Shown here: in pieces, positions 8,757 to 16,518 of the stretch | Layout of the letters: each line of letters opens with the position of its first letter | Numbering within the stretch: position 1 is the stretch's first letter | NCBI GenBank assembly: GCA_002310995.1 | Contig: DBYV01000035.1 | Coordinates: forward strand, 12,238 to 76,237 | Source: a bacterium UBP6_UBA1177 | GTDB lineage: Bacteria > UBP6 > UBA1177 | Direction of reading: 5' to 3' | Length of the DNA stretch: 64,000 nucleotides | The notes under the pieces: generated by a model | Told to the model about the DNA's origin: nothing | The model's database searches: none | Seen by the model: only the letters and a program-made list of their open reading frames with translations | Made by a program: the position numbers and the translations under genes

Positions 8757-9992
8757 TTATCCTTCCCTGTAATAGTAAATGTTACCCTCTCGGTCCACAA
8801 TCATCTCGACCCAGCTTTCAATCCCTTCCTTTATGCCGATAGCCTTAATGCGATAGACGCTTCCAGTCGTATCGGCGATTTCGGATATCGATTTATCGAG
8901 CGAAACCCCTTCGTCGGCACATGCCTGAATGAAATCGTCACGTTTCGCAAAACCGTACTGCGCCCTTTTGGCAAGAATCTTTCCAAGAAGTTCGCGCATT
9001 GCATCTTCGTTGTAGAACACTGTCAAAGCCTTGTCGACCGCATAAGCCCTGATCAAACCTTCCAGCATATCATGGTTTGCCTTATTCACATTGATTTTTC
9101 CGGTGGAATATATCGTGATGTGCGGCTCAAGAATCTTGAAAACAAGATCATCTACGCCGTAAACCATCATCAGTTCCTGAACGGTATCGAATTTGGAGTT
9201 TTTAACTTTATACTCAGGTTCGAAATCATCATAGTTCGACTGTTCGTCGCCGCCTGTCATATACTTCGCGCCATCGGTATATTTATCATCACCCATATCG
9301 ACCCAGTCAACAATGTTCTGAATAAGTTCCTCTCGGTCGACATATTCAGCCCTCGAAGTGTTTTCAAGAAAGATAAAATCATAAAACTCAGGTTCAATCA
9401 GGGCTTCAAGCATTTTTATAATCGCCCCTTTCGTGCCGTAAGCCAGTTGATTAAGGTTGATTTTCGTATCTTCGCCCTTGAATTCAACCTTGAAGTCTCC
9501 AGGAAACTGAAATATCGGATCTCCTGTCTCGGTATAAGTATATTCACCTTCTTCATCGTTTGTCGCGGCACCTTTCGGATTTTCGACATCGCTTGAAGAA
9601 ACAACATCCTCGATATCAACAAAAGGTCCTGCATTGGTAAAAGTGCGAAGAACGGCCGTGTCCATCGGAATTATATCCCATATTTCTATCTGCTGTGACA
9701 TATCAAACTGCTTTAAAAGGCTTTCTACCTGCTTCTGAAGATCAAAAATAATAACCGCAAAATTCACTGCACTTGAAGCTAAAGCCTGAGCCTCTGCCTT
9801 GTGTTTGTAGTTCATCGCAAGATCAAATTCAGTCTTTGCTTCGTAGTTCATATCACTTACTATCGGAAGCATAACAGCTATCATAACAAGGACAAGAACA
9901 AGGGCAAACCCGCGCTTTTTCCCTTTCGGGTCTTTTTCAGCACTTGCCTTAGCGTGCAGGCTTGACTTTATTTTGTCCAACAAATTCAACAT
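8757..9992 (-). CDS. gspK: Type II secretion minor pseudopilin GspK
   Basis: 411 residues. A long leader ends in KKRG, followed by FALVLVLVMIAVMLPIV. The mature residue 5 is not Glu, which is the hallmark that separates GspK from other pseudopilins. The large globular domain contains the expected helical region (LIQNIVDWVDMGDDKYTDGA) with an acidic, probably Ca-binding segment, and a helix-hairpin-helix-like NVNKANHDMLEGLI. GspK caps the pseudopilus tip with GspI and GspJ, which are encoded just upstream. Confidence 0.9.
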   Translation of the reverse strand: MLNLLDKIKSSLHAKASAEKDPKGKKRGFALVLVLVMIAVMLPIVSDMNYEAKTEFDLAMNYKHKAEAQALASSAVNFAVIIFDLQKQVESLLKQFDMSQQIEIWDIIPMDTAVLRTFTNAGPFVDIEDVVSSSDVENPKGAATNDEEGEYTYTETGDPIFQFPGDFKVEFKGEDTKINLNQLAYGTKGAIIKMLEALIEPEFYDFIFLENTSRAEYVDREELIQNIVDWVDMGDDKYTDGAKYMTGGDEQSNYDDFEPEYKVKNSKFDTVQELMMVYGVDDLVFKILEPHITIYSTGKINVNKANHDMLEGLIRAYAVDKALTVFYNEDAMRELLGKILAKRAQYGFAKRDDFIQACADEGVSLDKSISEIADTTGSVYRIKAIGIKEGIESWVEMIVDREGNIYYYREG

Positions 9993-9993
9993 G

Positions 9994-10647
9994 TTAAAAA
10001 CTAAATGGTTTAGTCATCTTAAGGTTTACTACAGTTTCTATCTTATAGTCTTCTTTGCCGAAATCCCCTTCTTCGGCAATCATCGTAATCTTTACTTTCG
10101 GTGGAAGTGAGTTGACGTTGTCGATGCTTTCTGTGTTCCAGTGGTCAACCCACTCTTTTGTCGTTGTACGCCAATACTCGAATTTTATGCTCTTGAAACC
10201 TTTGAGAACAGGATAAACATTGCCTCCCCTTTCAGGGTCTTCGTCAACCCAAAGGCTTTCCCTGCGCATAAGAATGTTTTCACCCTCAACATTCTCTCCG
10301 TAATACTCAATCTCAGTCTGATCGCACTGCTTGAATCCGGCAGCCATTTTAACGTGGTTGATAGTCGCAAAAGTGAGATGGCTCACAGGGTCGTCATCTT
10401 CGCTCTTAAATATTGTCTTATGCGTCTCTTCAGGAGCTCCTTTGTTTACTGTAAGATAAGCATTTTTCAAATCACTGCGGATAAGTTCAAGCGTGAAATA
10501 TATGCTGCGCTCCCTCTCTGTTACAGCCTTTATCTTGGCCCTGCCACTCAAAAGGTTGGAAAACGAGAAATAAACTGATGCCACCAGTATTACAGTTATG
10601 CTCATTGCAAGAAGAACTTCTATGAGAGTAAAACCTTTTTTCATCAT
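9994..10647 (-). CDS. gspJ: Type II secretion minor pseudopilin GspJ
   Basis: 217 residues. The prepilin leader MMKKG is followed by FTLIEVLLAMSITVILV with the conserved Glu at mature position 5, then a beta-rich globular domain with the GspJ-type IRSDLKNAY segment after the first helix. GspJ forms the tip complex with GspI and GspK. It overlaps gspI by 4 nt and ends 1 nt before gspK, so expression is tightly coupled. The second Met is an equally possible start. Confidence 0.9.
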   Translation of the reverse strand: MMKKGFTLIEVLLAMSITVILVASVYFSFSNLLSGRAKIKAVTERERSIYFTLELIRSDLKNAYLTVNKGAPEETHKTIFKSEDDDPVSHLTFATINHVKMAAGFKQCDQTEIEYYGENVEGENILMRRESLWVDEDPERGGNVYPVLKGFKSIKFEYWRTTTKEWVDHWNTESIDNVNSLPPKVKITMIAEEGDFGKEDYKIETVVNLKMTKPFSF

Positions 10648-11387
10648 TTGCCTTTGGGAGCTCCTCCGCCGTTAATCATATTGTTCATGCCTGGAGTCCC
10701 TTTATTGAGGCCTTCGAACCTGTTTTTCTGAGAACCTTTGCCTCCTTTGCCGCCCTTCCCTTTGTTTCCTTTGCTGTCGCCTGTATACTGCTGGAACGTT
10801 TTTACTGTTCCGTCAGTTGTCAGAAACACAGTAAAAACAACTTTTTCCGATTCTTTTACACCTTCACCCCAAAATACCGAAACGGTAAGCTTGCGGATTC
10901 TCTCCTTAAAGAAATCTTCGATGTTACCTTTTGCAAGAGAAAGCATTGAAGCACTCTGGTCGAGATAAGAACCATCATCAGCGCTCGTTGAAAAGTCTGG
11001 GAGCGGGATAAAAACGCGCTTTACTGAATATTTCCAGCGAAAACCTTCGTATTCCCTATCTTCAAAATCACCTTCTTCCTCTGTTTCGTCATCAGGAAGT
11101 CCTTCTTCTTTTATAATTTCCTCAACATCGTGCAGTTTAAGACGACAGAGTTCTGTTCCGAGATAGATGTTGTGAACCTTCGAAGCATATATATAACTTG
11201 CTGAAATTATTCTAGAAGCTGCAAAAAGAACACCGGAGAGGATAGTTATCGCCGCAAGAACCTCAATAAGTGAAAAACCTCTTTTAGGCTCCCCTGATGC
11301 AGGGGAGCTGGCAGCTCTGCTGACTGAGGGGTTATTGAACGCAGGGGAGCTGGCAACCGCAGGTTGACTGAGAGGTCTAATCATCAC
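10644..11387 (-). CDS. gspI: Type II secretion minor pseudopilin GspI with repeat-derived leader
   Basis: 247 residues from GTG at 11387, or 246 from ATG at 11384; both touch the gspH stop. The pilin signature PKRG then FSLIEVLAAITILSGVL begins only at residue 38. Ordinary pseudopilin leaders are about 6-10 residues, so the leader here is roughly 36. The extra residues are encoded by a tandem copy of a dispersed repeat (11286-11383). I found no ATG, GTG or TTG in frame closer to the pilin motif, so the repeat must be translated if the gene is functional. The C-terminus carries an unusual Gly/Lys tail (GNKGKGGKGGKGSQKN). GspI initiates pseudopilus tip assembly with GspJ and GspK. Confidence 0.9.
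   Translation of the reverse strand: MMIRPLSQPAVASSPAFNNPSVSRAASSPASGEPKRGFSLIEVLAAITILSGVLFAASRIISASYIYASKVHNIYLGTELCRLKLHDVEEIIKEEGLPDDETEEEGDFEDREYEGFRWKYSVKRVFIPLPDFSTSADDGSYLDQSASMLSLAKGNIEDFFKERIRKLTVSVFWGEGVKESEKVVFTVFLTTDGTVKTFQQYTGDSKGNKGKGGKGGKGSQKNRFEGLNKGTPGMNNMINGGGAPKGK
11286..11383. repeat. Double-hairpin dispersed repeat, one full and one partial copy, inside gspI
   Basis: On the + strand the first copy reads CCCCTG-ATG-CAGGGG, a 6-bp stem, then a second hairpin GGCAGC-TCT-GCTGAC with one mismatch, then CTGAGGGGT. It is followed directly by a partial second copy (GCAGGGGAGCTGGCAACC..). The same unit occurs at 23101 and 54101, where it is intergenic. Here it is read through as the leader of GspI. 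Confidence 0.85.
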
Positions 11388-12208
11388 GATTTTCCCTCCG
11401 CATCCTGGTCTTTCAGCAGTTCTCTCATATCTTCAATCTCGTCTTCAAAGCTTCCTGACTCAATTTTCACGTTGAGAAACATATCGGAAGTAATATAGAC
11501 ATAACTTTCTTCCCCGTCTTCAGTCTCTTCTCCCAAAGAAAGATAAAAAGGCTCGATCCTCCCTTCAGGAAAAATATAGATAAAGACTTTCGGCTCCTTT
11601 CCTTTATTGTCGGAATCGAGGAAATCACCCCGCTTTACGATTTCAGGCGTGTGATATGCAAAAAAACCTGTAACAATAAGCCCTTTTGCAAATTTTTTCT
11701 CGCCTGAATTTTTTGTGAACTCCGGTTTCAGAATAGCTTTCAGAGAGCGTCTGTCGGGAATAAAATTTTCGTAGTTGTAGTAATCCGAATTTTCCAGATC
11801 TTCCTGCGAAGAAAGAAGCCGTGCTTTCTCAAGAAGGTTTTCTGCACCAAGCGCGGAACCCTTTCCGGCAAAAGGATCACTTCCCTTGCCGTTTTCCATC
11901 CTTTCGATAAGTTTTTCGTTTTCCTCTTCCTTTGCAGCTGCAGCTTCTCCAGTAAAAAGATAGAACGGTGTTTCGCTTTTCTCAGTCCAGTAGCTCCCTT
12001 TTTCCAGATCGATAACAAGACGGATATACTCTTTGTTGCGCACCGCCTGCATGAAGCTGTAACGCAGAAACGAATTGAAACCGCCCATTTCGGCACTTGC
12101 CTGATAACGTCCGAAGCGGTTCACACCCGCAACGGAAAAGCCGGCGATAACTATGGCTATCGCAGCTACGGCAAGCATTTCGACCATGGAAAATCCGGAT
12201 CTTTTCAT
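11384..12208 (-). CDS. gspH: Type II secretion minor pseudopilin GspH
   Basis: 274 residues. The leader MKRSG precedes FSMVEMLAVAAIAIVIAGF with Glu at mature position 5. The body has the beta-rich GspH fold pattern (RYSFMQAVRNKEYIRLVIDLEKG..YWTE) with an acidic insertion at about 85-125, and is longer than typical GspH (about 170-200 residues). It starts 2 nt after gspG and is coupled to gspI through overlapping stop and start codons. Confidence 0.85.
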   Translation of the reverse strand: MKRSGFSMVEMLAVAAIAIVIAGFSVAGVNRFGRYQASAEMGGFNSFLRYSFMQAVRNKEYIRLVIDLEKGSYWTEKSETPFYLFTGEAAAAKEEENEKLIERMENGKGSDPFAGKGSALGAENLLEKARLLSSQEDLENSDYYNYENFIPDRRSLKAILKPEFTKNSGEKKFAKGLIVTGFFAYHTPEIVKRGDFLDSDNKGKEPKVFIYIFPEGRIEPFYLSLGEETEDGEESYVYITSDMFLNVKIESGSFEDEIEDMRELLKDQDAEGKS

Positions 12209-12210
12209 AA

Positions 12211-12642
12211 TTAGTCGTCTTCCCAGTTGGTTATATCGTCGTTTCCGCCTTCTTTGCCGTCAGGACCAAAGGAATAAAGGTCGAAGCTGTCTTCGTTGTT
12301 GCTTCCCGGATAAATGTAAACATATTCGTTTCCCCACGGGTCCTGAGGAACTTTTTTCTCTTTCAGAATTTTTTCTTCAACAAGTCTCGAAAGACCGTCG
12401 TCGCTGTCAGGATAACGCCCGAACTCGGTTTTATAAAGGTCAAGCGCGTTTGAAATCGTGCCGATGTCAATCTTTGCCTGTTTTATCTTCGATTTATCGA
12501 GATAACCCATAACACCGACGCCGACAGCACCCATGATCATCGTCATAATCGTGATCGTTACCATGATTTCAAGAAGCGAAAAGCCTTTCGACGCCTCTTT
12601 CGCGTTTGCTTTGATCAAAGCCTTAAAAAATCTCTTAAACAT
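12211..12642 (-). CDS. gspG: Type II secretion major pseudopilin GspG
   Basis: 143 residues. A leader of about 19 residues ends in EASKG, then FSLLEIMVTITIMTMIMG with Glu5. The globular part has the GspG landmarks: YKTEFGRYPDSDDGL, DPWGNEYVYIYPG, and DLYSFGPDGKEGGNDDI, which carries the calcium-site loop. GspG is the main subunit of the pseudopilus that pushes substrates through the outer membrane. As first gene of the GHIJKLMN operon it lies about 46 nt downstream of a sigma-54-type promoter. AGGAGG precedes the ATG. Confidence 0.95.
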   Translation of the reverse strand: MFKRFFKALIKANAKEASKGFSLLEIMVTITIMTMIMGAVGVGVMGYLDKSKIKQAKIDIGTISNALDLYKTEFGRYPDSDDGLSRLVEEKILKEKKVPQDPWGNEYVYIYPGSNNEDSFDLYSFGPDGKEGGNDDITNWEDD

Positions 12643-12687
12643 AAAAACCTCCTGAAAAAAACGTAAAAAAACTAAAACCTATAAATT

Positions 12688-12704
12688 AAGCAACTCGAGT
12701 GCCA
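12688..12704 (-). promoter_or_regulatory. Sigma-54 (RpoN) -24/-12 promoter for the T2SS operon
   Basis: Read on the minus strand the site is TGGCAC-TCGAG-TTGCTT, an exact match to the RpoN consensus TGGCAC-N5-TTGC with correct GG-to-GC spacing. It points at gspG; transcription would start near 12678. The surrounding gap 12643-12851 is AT-rich and holds no other gene that I can see. Sigma-54 promoters need an enhancer-binding activator, and none is encoded nearby. Confidence 0.8.
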
Positions 12705-12851
12705 CAAAATTTATTTAATAAATTCAGCAATTTACAAACTCAAAAAGAATGTCAATTCGGCAATTTGACAATTTGTCAGCAAAGCCATAGCAAAAACCGT
12801 ACAAATTATGAAGAAATCTCTGTGGTTATATACGTTCCGGATTTCAGAGGA

Positions 12852-13826
12852 CTACTTCGATTTTATCAGGATAACAAGAAAAAACGGCCCTCCGACAAGA
12901 GAAGTCACTACTCCGACAGGAATTTCCGATGGAGCTATAACAGTTCTCGAAACTGCGTCCGAAAGCATAAGTATGCATCCTCCGGTGAGAAGCGCAGCAA
13001 ATGCTAAAGGCGCGTGCTTTCTTCCAGTAAGTCTCCCAGCGATATGAGGTGCCATCATGCCGATAAAACCTATAGGTCCAACTTGAGAAACAACGACTGC
13101 GACAGCTAAAGAAACGGTAAAAAGAAGAATGTTGCCGATTACATTCATGTTAACGCCGCGTGTCGTCGCGATATCAGAATCTATCCGCATGAGATCAAGT
13201 TCTCTGTGGAAAAAGAGCGAAACAAATATCATTACAACAAAAGCCGGAATAATTTTTAGGACTGTCGAAAAACCTGTAAAATCAAGGCTTCCCATCATCC
13301 AGTGAATCATCATCGCGCTTTCACTTCCGCTTGCGATATACTGGATGAAAAGTATAAGTCCGCTGCATATAAAGTTGACCGCGACTCCGGCTAAAAGAAG
13401 AAATCCAGTATCAAACCTTTTTTTGAGGCGGCCTGCCGAATAGATGAAAACAACGGTCAGAAAGGCACATACAAAACTGAAGAGCTGTGTAATCGGAAGA
13501 GCAAAAGCAAACCCCGAAAAAAGCTTTATCGCCGTTACCGCCCCCAAAGCTGCGCCGCTGCTCACTCCGAGTGTATATGGTGTCGCGAGATCATTCTTGA
13601 ACATAGACTGAAACACCATTCCGCAAAGTGCCAAAGTAGCCCCACAGACAAAAGCGCCTAAAGTTCTCGGAACTCTTATGTTCCAGAATATATTCGAAGC
13701 CGCGTTTTCACCGAAGATTTCCCTCAACGGCATTTCAATATATCCGAAAAAAGGAAGAATCGCGAGGAGTATCAAAGAGAGTAGCGCTATAGCGGCAATT
13801 TTGACGATATTAAGCTTCACCGACAT
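12852..13826 (-). CDS. FecCD/BtuC-type ABC transporter permease
   Basis: 324 residues with about nine to ten transmembrane helices. The family motifs are clear: RVPRTLGAFVCGATLALCGMVFQ near residues 52-74, the LGVSSGAALGA segment, and VGPIGFIGMMAPHIAGRLTG at about 245-264, which contacts the ATPase. Such permeases import siderophores, heme or cobalamin. Its ATPase and binding protein are not adjacent: it is the last gene of an operon with an amidase, a beta-barrel protein and a GGDEF protein, overlapping the amidase by 1 nt. The substrate therefore cannot be named. Confidence 0.85.
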   Translation of the reverse strand: MSVKLNIVKIAAIALLSLILLAILPFFGYIEMPLREIFGENAASNIFWNIRVPRTLGAFVCGATLALCGMVFQSMFKNDLATPYTLGVSSGAALGAVTAIKLFSGFAFALPITQLFSFVCAFLTVVFIYSAGRLKKRFDTGFLLLAGVAVNFICSGLILFIQYIASGSESAMMIHWMMGSLDFTGFSTVLKIIPAFVVMIFVSLFFHRELDLMRIDSDIATTRGVNMNVIGNILLFTVSLAVAVVVSQVGPIGFIGMMAPHIAGRLTGRKHAPLAFAALLTGGCILMLSDAVSRTVIAPSEIPVGVVTSLVGGPFFLVILIKSK

Positions 13827-15085
13827 TACTTCACCTTAGAAGCAGCAATTGAATCAAGCAGAGATTTTGCTATCGACTCAAGATATTCATCCTTTTGAAG
13901 CAAATCTTTTTCTGTTTTATTCGTTATATAACCTACCTCGAAAAGAAGGGACGGCATTCTTGCACCTACAAGAACGTAAAAAAGTGCACCTTTGTTGTAA
14001 CCCCTGATTTTCACCCCATATTTTTGGAGATTTTTCTTCAGGCCCTGTCCTATTTCAGAAGAGTATTTAAGACTGTCTCCGACATAGTAACTCATTGTCA
14101 TGTCAACCAGAATCGTATCGAGAAGAGTGACGTTTTCAGAAATTTTGTTCTCGACTCTTGCAAGTTTGTCGGCATATTCGTCCCGCGTATTGTCAAGATG
14201 ATATATCTCCATTCCGCCGACATTCCTGTCTTTGAAAGAGTTCGCGTGGAGCGATATAAACAGATCTCCGTTCATAGCGTTTGCTATAGCCGCGCGCTCC
14301 TCCAAAGGAAGAAAAATATCTTTGTTTCTAGTAAGTTTAACCTCAATCCCTTCATAATTTTTCGAAAGTTTTTCTATCTTTCTGGCAAGCTTGAAAACTA
14401 CGTCCTTTTCATAAAGTTTACCCGAAATCGCCCCCGGGTCTTTGCCTCCGTGACCTGGATCTATTACGATTATTTTTTTCTTTTTTGCCTTAATTTCAGT
14501 TTTTGCGGCAGTTTTCTCAGTTTTTTTTGTCTGAGTTTCACTCTTTTTTATCTCCTGTTTTTCTTTGGGACCAGCTTTAACAGCAGACTTTTCAGGAATT
14601 TGTTCAGGGGCCTTCTCAGCAACTTTTTCAGGAATTTTCTCGCCGTAGTAGTCGATTACTATTCTCCACGGCTCCTCCATTTCTACCACGTTGTAACTTT
14701 CGACTTTACCAGTTTCAATAACTATCCTAATACCGTTTTCACGCTTACCGAGCCTTATCTTTTTCAAGAACGAGTCATACTTCACATCAGGAAGGCGGAA
14801 CCCTGAAGCATCAACGCCGATGAGGTCGATATATATTCTGTTTGTATCACCGTCTTTAAGCAGATTATACTTGTATGAAACCTTTTCACTCGGATAGACA
14901 GCGACCCTTATCGAACTGTTTCCGGGCCAGACTTTGATATCGTTGAGCTTTTTCTCGCCTTTCGAAGCATTCGTGAGATCCATAATAAGCTGATCCAAAG
15001 ACTCTCTGTCGGCATCGCTCAGGGAAGTTTGCGCAAAAACAATAAAAAATGAAAAGAATATAAGAAAGAAAACGCTGAATTTCAT
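13826..15085 (-). CDS. AMIN-domain N-acetylmuramoyl-L-alanine amidase (AmiC-like)
   Basis: 419 residues. A signal peptide (MKFSVFFLIFFSFFIVFA) is followed by an AMIN-like domain at about 50-150 that would target the septum or peptidoglycan, a Lys/Glu/Pro linker at about 155-200, and an Amidase_3 catalytic domain at about 205-415. Zinc ligands are recognisable in VIDPGHGGKDPGA (His), E of LYEKDVV and SLHANS (His); the catalytic Glu is in LLFEVGYITN. It cleaves the amide between MurNAc and the stem peptide, usually in cell separation. It starts 3 nt after the beta-barrel gene and overlaps the FecCD start by 1 nt. Confidence 0.9.
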   Translation of the reverse strand: MKFSVFFLIFFSFFIVFAQTSLSDADRESLDQLIMDLTNASKGEKKLNDIKVWPGNSSIRVAVYPSEKVSYKYNLLKDGDTNRIYIDLIGVDASGFRLPDVKYDSFLKKIRLGKRENGIRIVIETGKVESYNVVEMEEPWRIVIDYYGEKIPEKVAEKAPEQIPEKSAVKAGPKEKQEIKKSETQTKKTEKTAAKTEIKAKKKKIIVIDPGHGGKDPGAISGKLYEKDVVFKLARKIEKLSKNYEGIEVKLTRNKDIFLPLEERAAIANAMNGDLFISLHANSFKDRNVGGMEIYHLDNTRDEYADKLARVENKISENVTLLDTILVDMTMSYYVGDSLKYSSEIGQGLKKNLQKYGVKIRGYNKGALFYVLVGARMPSLLFEVGYITNKTEKDLLQKDEYLESIAKSLLDSIAASKVK

Positions 15086-15088
15086 CAG

Positions 15089-16495
15089 TTAGAACCTGAC
15101 TCCGGCAAAACCACCTATCGAGAAGCAGTTGTAGTAGCTGTATGAACCTGCATAGTCTCTTGCTTCCACAAGATACCATTTTGAAGCAGCCCTTGCTCCA
15201 AAACTGAAATATTTGTTGAGATAGTATGTTATGGCACCACTATAGTAAGGCCTGTTTTTAAGCCATTTTCCATCTTCTCCCAACGATTGGAAAGTCATCA
15301 TAAAATCTATAGCCAGAGAATCGAAGAAAAACATATCCGTGAATACGTTTATCTGGTAGTTGTCGTACTTTTTCGCTTCATGGTTATAAAGTTTGTTGTG
15401 CTCGAACGAACCGCCTACCGAAAATGTGCCGGTTATATCGAAAACGAGGTCAAGATAGTATCCGGCAGTCCAGTCCTTCCCTCTTCCGGCATAACTCATA
15501 AGATAGCGTGACTTTGTTGTAGGTGTGCTGGAAATCGATTCACTCTGGCCTCTGTAATACTCCCTTTCAATATCGTAGAACGTGTTAAAATACGAAGGAA
15601 TGTAGTCAGGTTCCATCGCCCTGACCTCCCATCGGCTCAAAATCTGCATGTCTGTACTCGTCGGAAGCATAAGTTTGTGCTTTGCACCGAAGTGCATGCC
15701 GAAGCCAGCATCGACAATTTTGTTCATGTCGGTATAAAGAGTCAGCTGGTAATACTTCATCGCCAAAACCCGGAAAGAGAGGTCAAAACCGAAAATCTGA
15801 AAATTGGAATCAGTAATTTCACGTCCGTATTCGTTATCGCTCTTTCCCGTAATCTGATCAGGTGCAAAAACATCAGCGAAATAAGATGCTCCGATTTCAA
15901 GGTTGTTGCCGTAACTTTCCTTGCTGAAAAAACTTATCGGCTTAAGGTAGAATCGGCCTCCGATGACATTCGGCGGAGTAACATCGTCCATAAAAAAATC
16001 TATTCCGGCATAATCGGTATTAACTTCAAGGTTGACTCCGCGCTGCGGATGATAAAGCCTCAAATCACCGTAGTATGCTCCGACAATCGAACCGTTGCCA
16101 ACGTAACGGTTTCTCTGCTCGCCGAAGTAAAAATAGAACATATCGCCGGAATGACCGTAGTGAAAATAATTGAGAATCGCAACCCAGTCCCTCGCATCGT
16201 CCCAGTCTTCCTTCGGGAAAATTGCAGCTGTTGTCGGAATGTCGTTATCGTTTTTCAGAATAAATCTGACCGGAAGACCTACACCGAAACCGAGCATTGA
16301 AAATTCAGCGGAAGCATAAACATCAAGCTCAAGAAGCAAAGATTCACCCTGATATGTCGGGAAAAGCGCACCTCCGAGACTTATTCCCCTTTTAAAGCGG
16401 CTGTAAGCCTCATTCGGATGAAAATCAACCGCACTCGCAACGGAAAAAGATGCCAGGATCAGGAAAAACAAACATATTCCGAGCACTCTCTTCAT
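15089..16495 (-). CDS. Outer membrane beta-barrel protein of unknown function
   Basis: 468 residues from the ATG at 16495, preceded by GGAG at good spacing; an upstream in-frame Met at 16516 has no such site. MKRVLGICLFFLILASFSVASA is a clear signal peptide. The mature protein alternates aromatic and polar residues throughout, with many Tyr/Phe/Gly strands, and ends in GVRF with a terminal Phe, the usual signal for outer membrane barrel insertion. I recognise no named family. It lies in an operon with a GGDEF protein and an amidase, which suggests a cell-envelope role only loosely. Confidence 0.7.
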   Translation of the reverse strand: MKRVLGICLFFLILASFSVASAVDFHPNEAYSRFKRGISLGGALFPTYQGESLLLELDVYASAEFSMLGFGVGLPVRFILKNDNDIPTTAAIFPKEDWDDARDWVAILNYFHYGHSGDMFYFYFGEQRNRYVGNGSIVGAYYGDLRLYHPQRGVNLEVNTDYAGIDFFMDDVTPPNVIGGRFYLKPISFFSKESYGNNLEIGASYFADVFAPDQITGKSDNEYGREITDSNFQIFGFDLSFRVLAMKYYQLTLYTDMNKIVDAGFGMHFGAKHKLMLPTSTDMQILSRWEVRAMEPDYIPSYFNTFYDIEREYYRGQSESISSTPTTKSRYLMSYAGRGKDWTAGYYLDLVFDITGTFSVGGSFEHNKLYNHEAKKYDNYQINVFTDMFFFDSLAIDFMMTFQSLGEDGKWLKNRPYYSGAITYYLNKYFSFGARAASKWYLVEARDYAGSYSYYNCFSIGGFAGVRF

Positions 16496-16518
16496 AATAT
16501 TCTCCAAAATCAACACAA

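Noticed and set aside
13895..14806. 303-codon + strand frame opposite the amidase
   Set aside because: Phe/Ser/Arg-rich shadow of the amidase, whose signal peptide and zinc motifs are clear.
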